36,115 bases of DNA. It comes from Eubacterium sp. Its GTDB lineage: Bacteria; Bacillota; Clostridia; Oscillospirales; Acutalibacteraceae. Made by a program: the position numbers and the translations under genes. The notes below the pieces were generated by a model. The model was not told the DNA's origin. It saw only the letters and a program-made list of their open reading frames with translations, and did not search any database. Numbering within the stretch: the stretch's first letter is position 1; each line of letters starts with the position of its first letter. Below, in pieces: positions 7,112-16,044 of the stretch. The stretch is from assembly GCA_022511205.1 (NCBI GenBank), contig JAFLRY010000010.1, positions 19,361-55,475 on the forward strand. Direction: 5' to 3'.

Positions 7112-8563
7112 CTATAAATTATATTCATCGTAAAAAGCTTTTATACTGTGCTTTCTGCGCAGAATTTCATCAAACCTGTCTATGTATTCATAGGGGTATT
7201 TATAATTGTAAATGCGCTGTATTTTTCCGCTTTTCGGATCTTTCAGCTTAATTACCGCGCCTGCGCCGACTGCTAAAACAGTATGCGTCTCATCCATCAT
7301 AAAAACGTTGTAAAGGCAATCGTATCCTTCCTTGCACCAGCCGACGTTTTCAAGATTTCCAAGGGACTTGCCCTGGCGATACATATAGTAGGGATGATAA
7401 CCGCTTTCGCTGAGCGCTTTATTGCTGAAATCCACCATATCGGCAACGAGATGCTTTGGTGATGAATCGAAGGCGTTCTCGCGGGTTGCCATATAGGCGC
7501 CGCTTTTCAGCGATAGCGTGTGAACGGTTATGGACTTTGCGCCGAGCGCTATTCCCTTACTTATACTGCTTTTGAAGGACTCCAAACTATCGCCGGGAAG
7601 CCCCGTGATAAAGTCCATATTGATATTATCAAAGCCGCATTTCACCGCAAGATCATATGCCTTTAAAGTCTCCTCCGCACTGTGCCGTCTGCCGATCAGT
7701 TTCAGCACCTCATCGTTAAAGGTCTGCGGATTAATGCTGATCCTTGAAACGCCCGCGGCTTTTAAGGCAAGCAATTTTTCTTCGGTTACAGTATCGGGTC
7801 TTCCTGCTTCAACAGTGTATTCCCTGTTGGTGCTGAGATCAAAAGTGCGCTCGATCGCTTGGAAAATAGCTTCAAGGTGGTTTGCTGAAAGCGTGGTTGG
7901 CGTGCCGCCGCCGAAATAAACGCTTTCAAGGCGCAAGCCCAGCTCTTTCGCGTATCTGCCCGTGTCCTCAATTTCCTTTATAAGAAGCTCAACGTAGGGT
8001 TCAACCAGCTTTTTCGTGTTTTCAATACTGTGGGATACGAAGGAGCAATAGGAGCACCTGCTGGGGCAAAAGGGTATCGAAACGTAAAGAGAAAAGCTAT
8101 TGTCTTTTGAAAGCGAAATGATTTTATTCTCACTGTGCATAACCGAAGCGGTGAGGTTCGTTTTCGCATCGTTAACAAGATATTTTTCTTTAAATATGCG
8201 TTTTGCTTCATTCTCGGAAAAATTATCGGTGAGGGCGTGCATACGCCTTGCGGGGCGCACTCCGTAGAGCAGTCCCCACGGATACTTGATATCGAGAATT
8301 TCCGATAATGTGTTATATAAAAGAACGGAGAGCGCGTTTTGCCTGTCTGTCTTTTCATCTGCAGTTTGGGTCAGCCGCTTATGCCTGTCATAAACAGAAG
8401 CTTCAATAATCAGCTCGTTGCCGTCTATCTCTGTTATAACGGTAACGGGATCGGTATCGTCACAATCGCCTTCCACAACTTTTATTTTTTCATAAGGAAA
8501 AAATATCTCGCTGATATTCTCCACGTCATACTCATACGGATGATTTTTTATAATAATTATCAT
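7112..8563 (-). CDS. hemZ: Coproporphyrinogen III dehydrogenase-like radical SAM protein HemZ
   Basis: Radical SAM protein of 483 aa, HemZ family (oxygen-independent coproporphyrinogen oxidase-like). An N-terminal ~155-residue region unique to HemZ precedes the radical SAM core. The 4Fe-4S ligands are C166, C170 and C173 in FCPSRCSYCSF, with GGGTPT just after residue 215. Later come NMDFITGLPGD and the family stretch YYMYRQGKSLGNLENVGW. Many members of the HemN-like group are not true coproporphyrinogen oxidases, so the substrate is uncertain; no other haem gene lies nearby. It is the last gene of the recJ-relA-dtd-MBL-hemZ set, separated from the MBL stop by 3 nt. AT-rich sequence follows the stop. 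Confidence 0.9.
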   Translation of the reverse strand: MIIIIKNHPYEYDVENISEIFFPYEKIKVVEGDCDDTDPVTVITEIDGNELIIEASVYDRHKRLTQTADEKTDRQNALSVLLYNTLSEILDIKYPWGLLYGVRPARRMHALTDNFSENEAKRIFKEKYLVNDAKTNLTASVMHSENKIISLSKDNSFSLYVSIPFCPSRCSYCSFVSHSIENTKKLVEPYVELLIKEIEDTGRYAKELGLRLESVYFGGGTPTTLSANHLEAIFQAIERTFDLSTNREYTVEAGRPDTVTEEKLLALKAAGVSRISINPQTFNDEVLKLIGRRHSAEETLKAYDLAVKCGFDNINMDFITGLPGDSLESFKSSISKGIALGAKSITVHTLSLKSGAYMATRENAFDSSPKHLVADMVDFSNKALSESGYHPYYMYRQGKSLGNLENVGWCKEGYDCLYNVFMMDETHTVLAVGAGAVIKLKDPKSGKIQRIYNYKYPYEYIDRFDEILRRKHSIKAFYDEYNL

Positions 8564-8566
8564 GGC

Positions 8567-9181
8567 TTATTTCATATAAGGATTGTTTTTCTTTTCGAAA
8601 TCAAGGGTGGAAAACTCTTCGTGCCCGGGATAGACCGTGTAATTCTTTTCAAGGGAGGCAAGGCGTTTCAGGCTTTGCTTCATTTCTGTCATAGAGCCGC
8701 CGGGGAAATCAGTTCTGCCGCAATCACAGCAAAACAGCGTGTCTCCTGTGAAGATAACGTCATCGGCGATATAGCAAACTCCGCCCTTCGTGTGCCCGGG
8801 AGTAGCCATTACGGTTATAACGGTTTCGCCGAGCGTGATAGTATCCCCATCTTCAACCGTGATATCAGCGCTCACGTTATTCTGGGGGGCAAAGGCGAAG
8901 CTTGCAAGACTCAGCCTGCCTGAGGAAAGCATACCCTCGTCAGGCTTGCCGATAATGATTTCAGCGCCGAATCTTTCCTTTATCTCACACACTCCGCCGA
9001 TATGGTCGAAATGCCCGTGGGTCAGGAGAATGTACTCAAGCTGAGCATCGCCTAAAAAATCAAGCATTTTTTCGCTTGCCTCGGTGCAGTCCACAAGCGC
9101 CGATTTTCCGCTTTTTTCATCCGTTAAAAGATAGCAGTTATTGGCAAGCGCGCCCAGCACGATATGTTTAACCTTTATCAT
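8567..9181 (-). CDS. Metallo-beta-lactamase-fold hydrolase (glyoxalase II-like)
   Basis: Cytosolic MBL-fold hydrolase of 204 aa with the binuclear metal signature THGHFDHIGG, later ligands in TPGHTKGGVCY and FTGDTLFCCDCGRTD, and the C-terminal YPGHEEFSTLDFEK histidine motif. This pattern is the YcbL/glyoxalase II-like branch that hydrolyses thioesters such as S-lactoylglutathione in characterised members; the physiological substrate here is unknown, and Clostridia often lack glutathione. It has a strong AAGGAG ribosome binding site and sits between dtd and hemZ, a common Clostridia arrangement, so it is probably co-transcribed with both. Confidence 0.88.
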   Translation of the reverse strand: MIKVKHIVLGALANNCYLLTDEKSGKSALVDCTEASEKMLDFLGDAQLEYILLTHGHFDHIGGVCEIKERFGAEIIIGKPDEGMLSSGRLSLASFAFAPQNNVSADITVEDGDTITLGETVITVMATPGHTKGGVCYIADDVIFTGDTLFCCDCGRTDFPGGSMTEMKQSLKRLASLEKNYTVYPGHEEFSTLDFEKKNNPYMK

Positions 9182-9205
9182 TTCGCTTCTCCTTTGAATA
9201 GCAAA

Positions 9206-9655
9206 TTATAAGCTATCGGTATCAAGAATTATGGTAACAGGGCCGTCATTAATAAGGCTGACCTTCATATCCGCGCCGAAGCGCCCCGTCTGTATCTTTG
9301 ATATGCCCGCGTTTTTAAGCTCCGCAACGAAATATTCGTAAAGAGCGTTCGCCTCTTCGGGCGGAGCGGAATTGATAAAGCTTGGGCGTCTGCCGTGGGA
9401 GCAGTCGGCGCAAAGGGTGAACTGAGATACTACCAATATCTCCCCGCCCACGTCAAGGCAGGAGCGATTCATTTTTCCGTTTTCATCCTCAAAAATGCGC
9501 AAAACGGGGATTTTTTTGATAAGCTTATCCGCTTCAGCCTTAGTATCGCCCGATACCACGCCCAGCAGGATCATAAAGCCCTTGCCGATCTCGCCGACGG
9601 TTTCTCCCTCTATCTTAACGCTTGAATGTAACACACGCTGAACAACAGCCTTCAT
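9206..9655 (-). CDS. dtd: D-aminoacyl-tRNA deacylase
   Basis: DTD of 149 aa, which removes D-amino acids (and mischarged glycine) from tRNA to protect translation. The chirality-checking motif SQFTLCAD and the C-terminal NDGPVTIILDT motif (the latter containing the cross-subunit Gly-Pro element) are both present, as are the N-terminal MKAVVQRV and the KIPVLRIFEDENGKMNRS stretch. Length is typical. Its ATG directly abuts the relA stop codon, so the two are one transcript, as in Bacillus (relA-dtd). Confidence 0.95.
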   Translation of the reverse strand: MKAVVQRVLHSSVKIEGETVGEIGKGFMILLGVVSGDTKAEADKLIKKIPVLRIFEDENGKMNRSCLDVGGEILVVSQFTLCADCSHGRRPSFINSAPPEEANALYEYFVAELKNAGISKIQTGRFGADMKVSLINDGPVTIILDTDSL

Positions 9656-11848
9656 TTAAACACCGCTTCTTTCTATATGATATACGCCCTGAATTTTCCT
9701 GATGTTCTTAACGATATTATCAAGGTGTTCCTTACTGTTCACCGTAACCGTAAGCGTGGTACGGCAGTTTCCGTCATTGATCGGGCGGGCATTGATCGAA
9801 TGTATCTTAACGTGAATATTCATCAATCTGCTGGTGATATCAAGCACAACGCCGTCCCTGTCTATGGCATAAACGTCAATGGTGGACTTCAACTCAACCT
9901 TAACGGTTTCGTCCCAGTACGCCTTGATCCAACGTTCAGGCTCGGCGCAGTTTTCAAGATCCTGCGGAACGTTGATGCAGCTTCTTCTGTGAACGGTAAG
10001 GCCGTGACCCCTCGTAATGAAGCCCACGATATCCTCGCCGGGGAGCGGTGAACAGCACCTTGCGCTTTTGATAAGGCAGTTGTCAATCCCCTCAACGATA
10101 ATTCCGTTTGACGATGAGGAGGTTTTTCTCGGTCTGTCTAACGTATTTGAGGTCGTCAGCTTTTCAACGTCCTTATCCTCTTTCCAGTTGCGGTTGTATT
10201 CGTCCTTGATTCCGGGCATCAGGCGGCTGATCTGGATTCCGCCGTAGCCCACCGCAGCGTAGAACTCGTCAGTATCCGCAAAATGCTGGCGCCGGGAGAT
10301 TTTTTCAACAAATTCATTGTATCTGTCGCCTGTTAAGCGGATAAAGTTCCTGCGGAATTCCCTGTCAACTATATCTCTGCCCTCAACGATATTCTCCTCG
10401 CGGCGCTCGCGCTTAAACCAAGTGCGTATTTTATTGCGCGCCTCGCCGGTTTTAACTATGGAAAGCCAATCCTTGCTTGGGCCTTTATTCTGCTGATTAG
10501 ACGTTAGAATTTCTATTCTTTCGCCCGTGTTGATCTCATAATCAATAGGAACTATCCTGCCGTCAACTTTCGCGCCCACCATTCTGTTGCCGACCGCGGA
10601 ATGGATAGCATATGCAAAATCGATAACAGTTGAGCCGATGGGCAGGCTTCTTATATCCCCCTTGGGTGTGAATACGTAAACCTCGTCGATCGAAAGATCG
10701 CCCTTGATGTTGGCAACAAGGTCTTCGGCGGTATCGGATTCCTCGCCCGTTTCCACCATTCGGTGTATCCATTCAAGTCCCGCGTCAAGGCTGTCCTTGC
10801 CACCCTTGCCGATCTTGTATTTCCAGTGGGCGGCGATACCGTATTCCGCGGTCTTATGCATATCCCACGTTCTTATCTGAATTTCAAAGGGAACACCCGT
10901 GTTGGAAAGCACAGTGGTATGAAGCGATTGGTAGCCGTTGGGCTTGGGGGTGGAGATATAATCCTTAAAACGCCCGGGCAGCGGCTTATACATATCGTGA
11001 ACTATACCGAGAGCGTTATAGCAGTCTATCATTGAATTAACAATGATCCTGACGGCATAGATATCGTAAATTTCCTCGAAGGACTTGCCTTTAACGTAAA
11101 CCTTTCTGAATATACCGTGAACGGATTTCACGCGCGTGGTGATATTTACGTTATCCATAGCGGCGTTTATCCTCTCGCTGATAGCGCCCTTTATCTCGCT
11201 GAGGAAGGTTTCGCCCTCCTGCCGCTTCATTGAAAGAGAATTCTCAATTTCCTTATAGGCAATGGGGTCAAGATAATAGACGGCTATATTTTCAAGTTCT
11301 TCCTTTATGGCGCGGATACCGAGACGGTGCGCGATGGGGGCGTAAATCTCGAGCGTTTCAAGGCTTTTTTCCCTTTGCTTATAGGGGGGCCAATACCGGG
11401 CAGTGCGCATATTATGAAGCCTATCCGCAAGCTTGATGATAATTACCCTGACGTCCTTATTCATCGCCATAAACATTTTGCGGATATTCTCTGCCTCAAC
11501 CTCTTCCCTTGTGGAAAGCGGTATCTGGCCAAGCTTTGTAACGCCGTCCACAAGAAGCTCAACGTCCGCTCCGAAATTCTCACGGATAAAGGAAAGCGTA
11601 TAGTCCGTATCCTCCACCACGTCGTGAAGCAAGGCGCTGATGATACATTCGTTATCCATACCAAGCTTCAGAAGTATGCGCGCAACGGCAACAGGGTGCA
11701 TGATATATGGCTCACCGGAGCGCCTTTTCTGCCCGCCGTGCGCCTCTTTCGCAATGTTGTATGCCAATTCAATTTTTTCAATATCGTACTGCGGATACTT
11801 TTTTATTTTTTCTAAAAAAGCACCGAAGCCGTCATCATATTCACACAA
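9656..11848 (-). CDS. relA: Bifunctional (p)ppGpp synthetase/hydrolase (Rel/SpoT homologue)
   Basis: Long RSH stringent-response enzyme of 730 aa. The hydrolase HD domain is intact, with H51, HDVVED at 75-80 and KLADRLHN (149-156). The synthetase domain has YAVRIIV (264-270), YISTPKPNGYQSLHTTV (297-313) and EIQIRT (322-327). TGS (about 396-456, VYVFTPKGDIRSLP), a zinc-finger-like region (RCCSPLPGEDIVGF) and a C-terminal ACT domain follow. Both catalytic halves look functional. The start is TTG, overlapping the end of recJ by 8 nt, with GGAAGA in the recJ tail as ribosome binding site; no in-frame ATG lies close by. Weak initiation would keep this alarmone enzyme at low level, an inference. 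Confidence 0.96.
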   Translation of the reverse strand: MCEYDDGFGAFLEKIKKYPQYDIEKIELAYNIAKEAHGGQKRRSGEPYIMHPVAVARILLKLGMDNECIISALLHDVVEDTDYTLSFIRENFGADVELLVDGVTKLGQIPLSTREEVEAENIRKMFMAMNKDVRVIIIKLADRLHNMRTARYWPPYKQREKSLETLEIYAPIAHRLGIRAIKEELENIAVYYLDPIAYKEIENSLSMKRQEGETFLSEIKGAISERINAAMDNVNITTRVKSVHGIFRKVYVKGKSFEEIYDIYAVRIIVNSMIDCYNALGIVHDMYKPLPGRFKDYISTPKPNGYQSLHTTVLSNTGVPFEIQIRTWDMHKTAEYGIAAHWKYKIGKGGKDSLDAGLEWIHRMVETGEESDTAEDLVANIKGDLSIDEVYVFTPKGDIRSLPIGSTVIDFAYAIHSAVGNRMVGAKVDGRIVPIDYEINTGERIEILTSNQQNKGPSKDWLSIVKTGEARNKIRTWFKRERREENIVEGRDIVDREFRRNFIRLTGDRYNEFVEKISRRQHFADTDEFYAAVGYGGIQISRLMPGIKDEYNRNWKEDKDVEKLTTSNTLDRPRKTSSSSNGIIVEGIDNCLIKSARCCSPLPGEDIVGFITRGHGLTVHRRSCINVPQDLENCAEPERWIKAYWDETVKVELKSTIDVYAIDRDGVVLDITSRLMNIHVKIHSINARPINDGNCRTTLTVTVNSKEHLDNIVKNIRKIQGVYHIERSGV

Positions 11849-13868
11849 GACCGATTCTTCCTTTCAACGCTTTCATAACGGGTGTATTCATCAGATCAAC
11901 CTTTGATCCTACGGCGCATATTTCTATTACGCCGCCGCTGACGTTTATCAGCCCGCTCTCCTCAAAAGCCTTTAAAGCGAAGCGAAGCTGACCGTAGGTA
12001 ACACCTTCTAAAGCAAAATAAAGCTCGTCAATACCGCAGCGCCAGCCGCCCTTTGATTTTAAAAATCTATAAACAGCGGAGCATATTTCCCTGCTTGGGA
12101 AAACGGAAGCGTCATTGCTTTTTTCAGCTTCAAAAAGCTCGAAAATTTCCTTTTCCCTGAAATATTTTTCGCCGTCCGCTTTGCTTTTTCTTATATCAAC
12201 CGCCTGAACGGAGAGATATTCCTTGCCGTTATAGGGATTGACGGAGATTTTTACCGCCGCGTCTATTTTATCGCCTGCCGTAAAGGGGAAATTCTCCTGC
12301 GGGCAGCCGAATTTTACTATTCTTAATTTCTTACCCTTTTTCTCACATTCCAGCCTGATATGCTTTCCGTTTCCTATGGGAGTTACCGAAACAACGGTCA
12401 GCCCCATAAGGGCAAACAGCGCCTCGGAATTTCCCTCTCCAAACGGCTCGAGAGCTTTAAGGCTCTTGGCAAGCTCAAGAGTGAGATAAAACGGGGACAG
12501 CTTGCAGTCTATATTCAGCGTCTGCACGGGCGGAGCAATGAAATTTTCCTTGGCGTATTCATTTATACGCGCTCTGAAATCATCTATTTTATCGGGATCA
12601 ATGCTGAGTCCTGCCGCCTTTGGGTGACCGCCGAACTGCGAGAGAAGCTCGAAACAATAAGATATCGCCTCAAAAATATTGAAGCCGTCAACGCTTCTCG
12701 CAGAACCCCTTGCGACGCCGTTTTCATCTATTCCAATGATTATGGTGGGCTTTCCGTATTCCTCAAGTATGCGCGAGGCGGCAAGACCGACTACACCGTG
12801 ATCGTAATTATCTCCGCTGATAACGATAACTCTTTCCTCTGCAAGGGCGGGATTTTCCGCGATCTTCAGCTTCACGTCGTCAAAAACGCTTTGTTCCAAT
12901 TCTTGACGGTGCGTGTTATCAACGTTCAACTGCTCCGCTTTAAAAACGGCAGTATCAAGATCGTCCGCAATAAAAAGCTCCAGCGCGCGGGTGGCGGTAT
13001 CTACTCTGCCCGCCGCGTTTATTCTTGGAGAAATAATAAAGGCTATATCCGAAGCGGTAATTCGTTTATCGCCGAGTCCCGCCGCCTTTTTCAGCGCCTG
13101 AACGGCATAGCAGGGATCGGAATTGATAATACTAAGCCCCATTCGCACCAGGGCTCTGTTTTCGCCTTTCAGCGGTACAACGTCCGCCACAGTTCCAATA
13201 GCTACCAGCTCGGAGAAGCGATAGAGCATATCCTCTGTATCTCCGTAAAGGGCGCAAGCAAGCTTGAAGGCAACGCCCACTCCCGCGAAATCACGAAACG
13301 GAATATCGTTATCCTCTCTGTGAGGATCGATGACCGCCTCCGCCCTTGGAAGCGAATCACCGATTCGGTGGTGATCCGTAACCACCAACTCCATACCCAG
13401 CGAGTAAATATAATCGGCTTCCTCAATGGCGGAAATGCCGTTATCAACGGTGATTATCAGCTTCGTACCGCGCTCTTTGATCTTATCTATGGCGGACATA
13501 TTCATTCCGTAGCCCTCTTCAAGGCGCAGGGGAATGTAATAATCAACGTCCGCTCCCATATCTCTTAAAAGCGTGTAAAGGAGAGCGGTGGAAGTTACGC
13601 CGTCGCAATCGTAATCGCCGTAAACGGTGATTTTCTCACCGTAATCTATCGCCTGCTCTATTCTCTCTACCGCCTTATCCATATCCTTAAGCAAAAACGG
13701 ATCGGCAAATTCATAGGAAGAGGAAAGAAAACCCGAAACCTCGAGATCGCTTTTTATTCCCCTTGCCACAAGCAAAAACGCAACGAAGGGATCAATATTA
13801 AATTTTTCGCTCAGCTCAGAGGCTCTTTCCTTATCAGCATCTGCAATTATCCATTTTTTATAAGCCAT
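11841..13868 (-). CDS. recJ: Single-stranded-DNA-specific 5'-3' exonuclease RecJ
   Basis: DHH-family nuclease of 675 aa acting in recombination (RecFOR pathway) and mismatch or base-excision repair. DHH motifs are intact: GDYDCDG (84-90), VDNG (141-144), VTDHH (163-167) and the downstream DP(H) motif near 181. The DHHA1 domain carries GGHPKAAGLSI near residue 415, then an OB-fold region. A C-terminal ~100-residue extension seen in Firmicutes RecJ follows, ending with a winged-helix-like stretch (CGIDELYFALEGVTYGQLRF). The start ATG overlaps the hisE stop as TAATG, coupling it to the histidine operon. The apt gene that separates recJ and relA in B. subtilis is absent. Confidence 0.96.
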   Translation of the reverse strand: MAYKKWIIADADKERASELSEKFNIDPFVAFLLVARGIKSDLEVSGFLSSSYEFADPFLLKDMDKAVERIEQAIDYGEKITVYGDYDCDGVTSTALLYTLLRDMGADVDYYIPLRLEEGYGMNMSAIDKIKERGTKLIITVDNGISAIEEADYIYSLGMELVVTDHHRIGDSLPRAEAVIDPHREDNDIPFRDFAGVGVAFKLACALYGDTEDMLYRFSELVAIGTVADVVPLKGENRALVRMGLSIINSDPCYAVQALKKAAGLGDKRITASDIAFIISPRINAAGRVDTATRALELFIADDLDTAVFKAEQLNVDNTHRQELEQSVFDDVKLKIAENPALAEERVIVISGDNYDHGVVGLAASRILEEYGKPTIIIGIDENGVARGSARSVDGFNIFEAISYCFELLSQFGGHPKAAGLSIDPDKIDDFRARINEYAKENFIAPPVQTLNIDCKLSPFYLTLELAKSLKALEPFGEGNSEALFALMGLTVVSVTPIGNGKHIRLECEKKGKKLRIVKFGCPQENFPFTAGDKIDAAVKISVNPYNGKEYLSVQAVDIRKSKADGEKYFREKEIFELFEAEKSNDASVFPSREICSAVYRFLKSKGGWRCGIDELYFALEGVTYGQLRFALKAFEESGLINVSGGVIEICAVGSKVDLMNTPVMKALKGRIGLV

Positions 13869-14191
13869 TATGAATTTTTATCCACCTGATGAAATTCTTT
13901 GAGATTGCCGCGCTTTGCGGCTCTTTTTTTCAGCTCTTCCTCGATATCCTCCGGCGTTATACCCTGATACGCCATCATTACAAGGGTATGATAAATAAGA
14001 TCGGTGATCTCATAAACTGTCTCGTTTTTATCGTTATTTTTTGCGGCGATCACCGTTTCGGTGCATTCCTCGCCGATTTTTTTGAGAATTTTGTCTAAGC
14101 CCTGCTCAAAAAGATAGGCAGTGTATGAACCTTGGGCTTTTTCGTTTTTTCTGTCTATTATGACCTGATATTCTTCCTTGATTAAGTCCAT
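13868..14191 (-). CDS. hisE: Phosphoribosyl-ATP pyrophosphatase HisE
   Basis: Second step of histidine biosynthesis, PR-ATP to PR-AMP plus PPi. The 107-residue product is a MazG-like all-alpha fold with the GEECTETVIAAKNNDK metal-binding helix and ITDLIYHTLVMMAYQGI. The start chosen is the ATG at 14191, which overlaps the hisI stop (TGATG) and follows AGGAG at 8 nt. Its own stop overlaps the recJ start. HisE and HisI are separate proteins here, not the bifunctional HisIE. Confidence 0.95.
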   Translation of the reverse strand: MDLIKEEYQVIIDRKNEKAQGSYTAYLFEQGLDKILKKIGEECTETVIAAKNNDKNETVYEITDLIYHTLVMMAYQGITPEDIEEELKKRAAKRGNLKEFHQVDKNS

Positions 14192-14517
14192 CAGAATTCT
14201 CCTTTTATCTCGTTGAAAAAGCAACTGTGATTGCCCGTGTGGCAGGCGGCGCCCGTCTGTATCACCTTAATAAGCAGGGTATCGTCATCACAGTCTCCGT
14301 GAATTGAAACGATCTTTTGAAGATGACCGCTGGTTGCGCCCTTGTTCCAGAGTTCCTGCCTGCTGCGTGACCAAAACCAAGTGTAGCCCGTTTCAAGGGT
14401 TTTTCTCAGCGATTCCCTGTTCATATACGCGAGCATAAGCACCTCGTTCGTACTCTCCTCCTGAATCACGGCGGGGATCAAATCCGCTTTTTTGAAATAT
14501 TTTTCTATATCGATCAT
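14191..14517 (-). CDS. hisI: Phosphoribosyl-AMP cyclohydrolase HisI
   Basis: Third step of histidine biosynthesis, opening the adenine ring of PR-AMP. The 108-residue product has the family blocks [34 protein letters not shown] and the metal site [13 protein letters not shown] with [10 protein letters not shown], giving the expected cysteines and aspartates. The ATG at 14517 overlaps the hisA stop as ATGA and is preceded by GGAG; a TTG two codons upstream is less likely. Upstream is hisA, and hisF, usually found between them, is missing. Confidence 0.95.
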   Translation of the reverse strand: MIDIEKYFKKADLIPAVIQEESTNEVLMLAYMNRESLRKTLETGYTWFWSRSRQELWNKGATSGHLQKIVSIHGDCDDDTLLIKVIQTGAACHTGNHSCFFNEIKGEF

Positions 14518-15227
14518 CTGCAAACTCCTATCGCGTCCATCAGCGCCAGCGTTCCGTCATAAAGGCTTTTGCCGCAAATCGCGCCGTAAAGCCCCTCGTT
14601 TCGCAGGGCAATGATATCGTTAAGGTCGGTCACTCCGCCGGAGGCGGTGATATCGCAGGAGACGGCGTTGTTGATCTCCACGAGCTGCTTTATATTCGGC
14701 CCGCTGAGGGTGCCGTCCTTTGAAATATCGGTGAATATGATCGTTTTTACTCCGATATCCTCCATACGCTTCGCGAGATCGGTGAAATAAACGTCCGAGC
14801 CCTCTGTCCAGCCCTCTGTGGCAACGTAGCCGTGCTTAGCGTCTATGCCGACTACGATCATATCGCCGAATTCCTTAACGGCTTCCTTAACGAGGGCAGG
14901 ATTTTTCAGCGCGACCGAGCCGAGAATTATCCTCGAAATGCCGTTATTCACATAAAAATCAATATCAGCCATAGTGCGGATACCGCCGCCCACCTCAACC
15001 TTGAGGGGCGTTTCCTTGGCAACGGTGATAAATACGTCGCTGTTTACACGCTCTTTTTTCAGCGAGCCGTCAAGATCCACCATATGTATCCATTCAGCGC
15101 CCGATCTAACGAAGCTATGCGCCGTTTCAAGCGCGTTGTCCGCCACCTGATGAGCCGTTGAAAAATCGCCCTTATATAAGCGCACGGGCTTGCCGCCCAT
15201 TATATCTATCGCGGGAAAAATGATCAT
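14514..15227 (-). CDS. hisA: ProFAR isomerase HisA
   Basis: Beta-alpha barrel isomerase of 237 aa converting ProFAR to PRFAR, the fourth step of histidine synthesis. It is HisA and not HisF: it has the N-terminal [17 protein letters not shown], the first catalytic aspartate in [14 protein letters not shown], the half-barrel phosphate loops, VATEGW and the second catalytic aspartate in [13 protein letters not shown]. HisF would show a C-terminal cyclase signature and DGTKxGY. A good AGAGGT ribosome binding site precedes the ATG. It sits 12 nt after hisB; hisH, normally between them, is not present. Confidence 0.96.
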   Translation of the reverse strand: MIIFPAIDIMGGKPVRLYKGDFSTAHQVADNALETAHSFVRSGAEWIHMVDLDGSLKKERVNSDVFITVAKETPLKVEVGGGIRTMADIDFYVNNGISRIILGSVALKNPALVKEAVKEFGDMIVVGIDAKHGYVATEGWTEGSDVYFTDLAKRMEDIGVKTIIFTDISKDGTLSGPNIKQLVEINNAVSCDITASGGVTDLNDIIALRNEGLYGAICGKSLYDGTLALMDAIGVCR

Positions 15228-15239
15228 AATAATACCTCT

Positions 15240-15815
15240 TTATAATACGCCTTTCGTTGAGAGGATTCCGCCGTTGTTTTTCGCAACGGCGATCTTCATC
15301 GCATGGGCGAATGCCTTAAATATCGCTTCTATCTCATGATGTGAATTCGAGCCGTAAAGCACATTTATGTGAAGCGTGATTCCCGAATTCACCGCAAAGG
15401 CGCGGAAGAATTCTTCAGTGCAGCAGGTTTCATAATCTCCGCAGCGCTCCTCATTGAAATTCGCCTTGAACACGAGAAACGGTCTGTTGGAAATATCAAG
15501 GGCGCAAAGGGCAAGGCTCTCGTCCATAGGAATATAAAACGAGCCGTAGCGGTTGATGCCGCCCATATCCCCCAGCGCCTGCTTAAATGCCATGCCGAGG
15601 GCTATGCCCGTATCCTCAACGGTGTGGTGAGTGTCCACCTCTAAATCTCCCGTGACCTGAACGTTTAGCCCGAAGCCGCCGTGAACGCCGAAGGCGGTGA
15701 GCATATGGTCAAAGAAGCCTATACCCGTGGATACTTTTACCTCGCCGCCGTCCAGATCAAGGCTGATTTTTATTTGCGTTTCCTTTGTATTTCTTTCAAT
15801 TTCAGCAGTTCTCAT
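15240..15815 (-). CDS. hisB: Imidazoleglycerol-phosphate dehydratase HisB
   Basis: Mn-dependent IGP dehydratase of 191 aa, monofunctional and without the histidinol-phosphatase domain of enterobacterial HisB. Metal-binding motifs are intact: GFFDHML near residue 33, the first DTHHTVEDTG near 60-69, and the second SNSHHEIEAIFKAFAHAM near 155-172. It has R-T-A-E-I-x-R-x-T-K-E-T at the N-terminus. It follows the DUF3006 gene and precedes hisA, with a CGGAG ribosome binding site. Confidence 0.96.
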   Translation of the reverse strand: MRTAEIERNTKETQIKISLDLDGGEVKVSTGIGFFDHMLTAFGVHGGFGLNVQVTGDLEVDTHHTVEDTGIALGMAFKQALGDMGGINRYGSFYIPMDESLALCALDISNRPFLVFKANFNEERCGDYETCCTEEFFRAFAVNSGITLHINVLYGSNSHHEIEAIFKAFAHAMKIAVAKNNGGILSTKGVL

Positions 15816-15834
15816 ATTTTTCTCCGCTCTTGTT

Positions 15835-16038
15835 TCAGTCTTTAAACAGGCTGTTCATAAGCCCTTCGATTTTCTCTTTTCTTTTATCCGTTTCCGAATT
15901 ATCGATCGATATGGAAATACCGTCTCCCTCTTTCGCTTCGCTTGGAAGCGCCGCTTTAGGGAGGTTTATGAATTCAAGATTTTCCGTTTCACAAACGGCG
16001 AAGTCTCCCTCAAATCTGTCTATGATCAGCTTTCTCAT
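15835..16038 (-). CDS. DUF3006 domain protein
   Basis: A 67-residue acidic protein resembling the DUF3006 family: MRKLIIDRFEGDFAVCE, then the N-L-P-x-x-x-L-P-x-x-A-x-E-G-D block (FINLPKAALPSEAKEGDGI), then a charged tail. DUF3006 proteins appear small and beta-rich and are found next to ComEC-like MBL-fold proteins; their role is unknown. Here it lies 6 nt after such an MBL gene and before hisB, and is clearly part of the same transcript. No signal peptide or membrane segment is visible. Family assignment is from motif recall only. Confidence 0.78.
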   Translation of the reverse strand: MRKLIIDRFEGDFAVCETENLEFINLPKAALPSEAKEGDGISISIDNSETDKRKEKIEGLMNSLFKD

Positions 16039-16044
16039 ATGTGA

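Noticed and set aside
12360-13568. Long plus-strand open frame of 402 codons opposite recJ
   Set aside because: It is antisense to the well-supported recJ, has no family motifs and no ribosome binding site; it reflects codon bias of recJ.
14514-15227. HisF identity for the barrel protein
   Set aside because: Motifs VRLYKGD, VATEGW and [13 protein letters not shown] are those of HisA.
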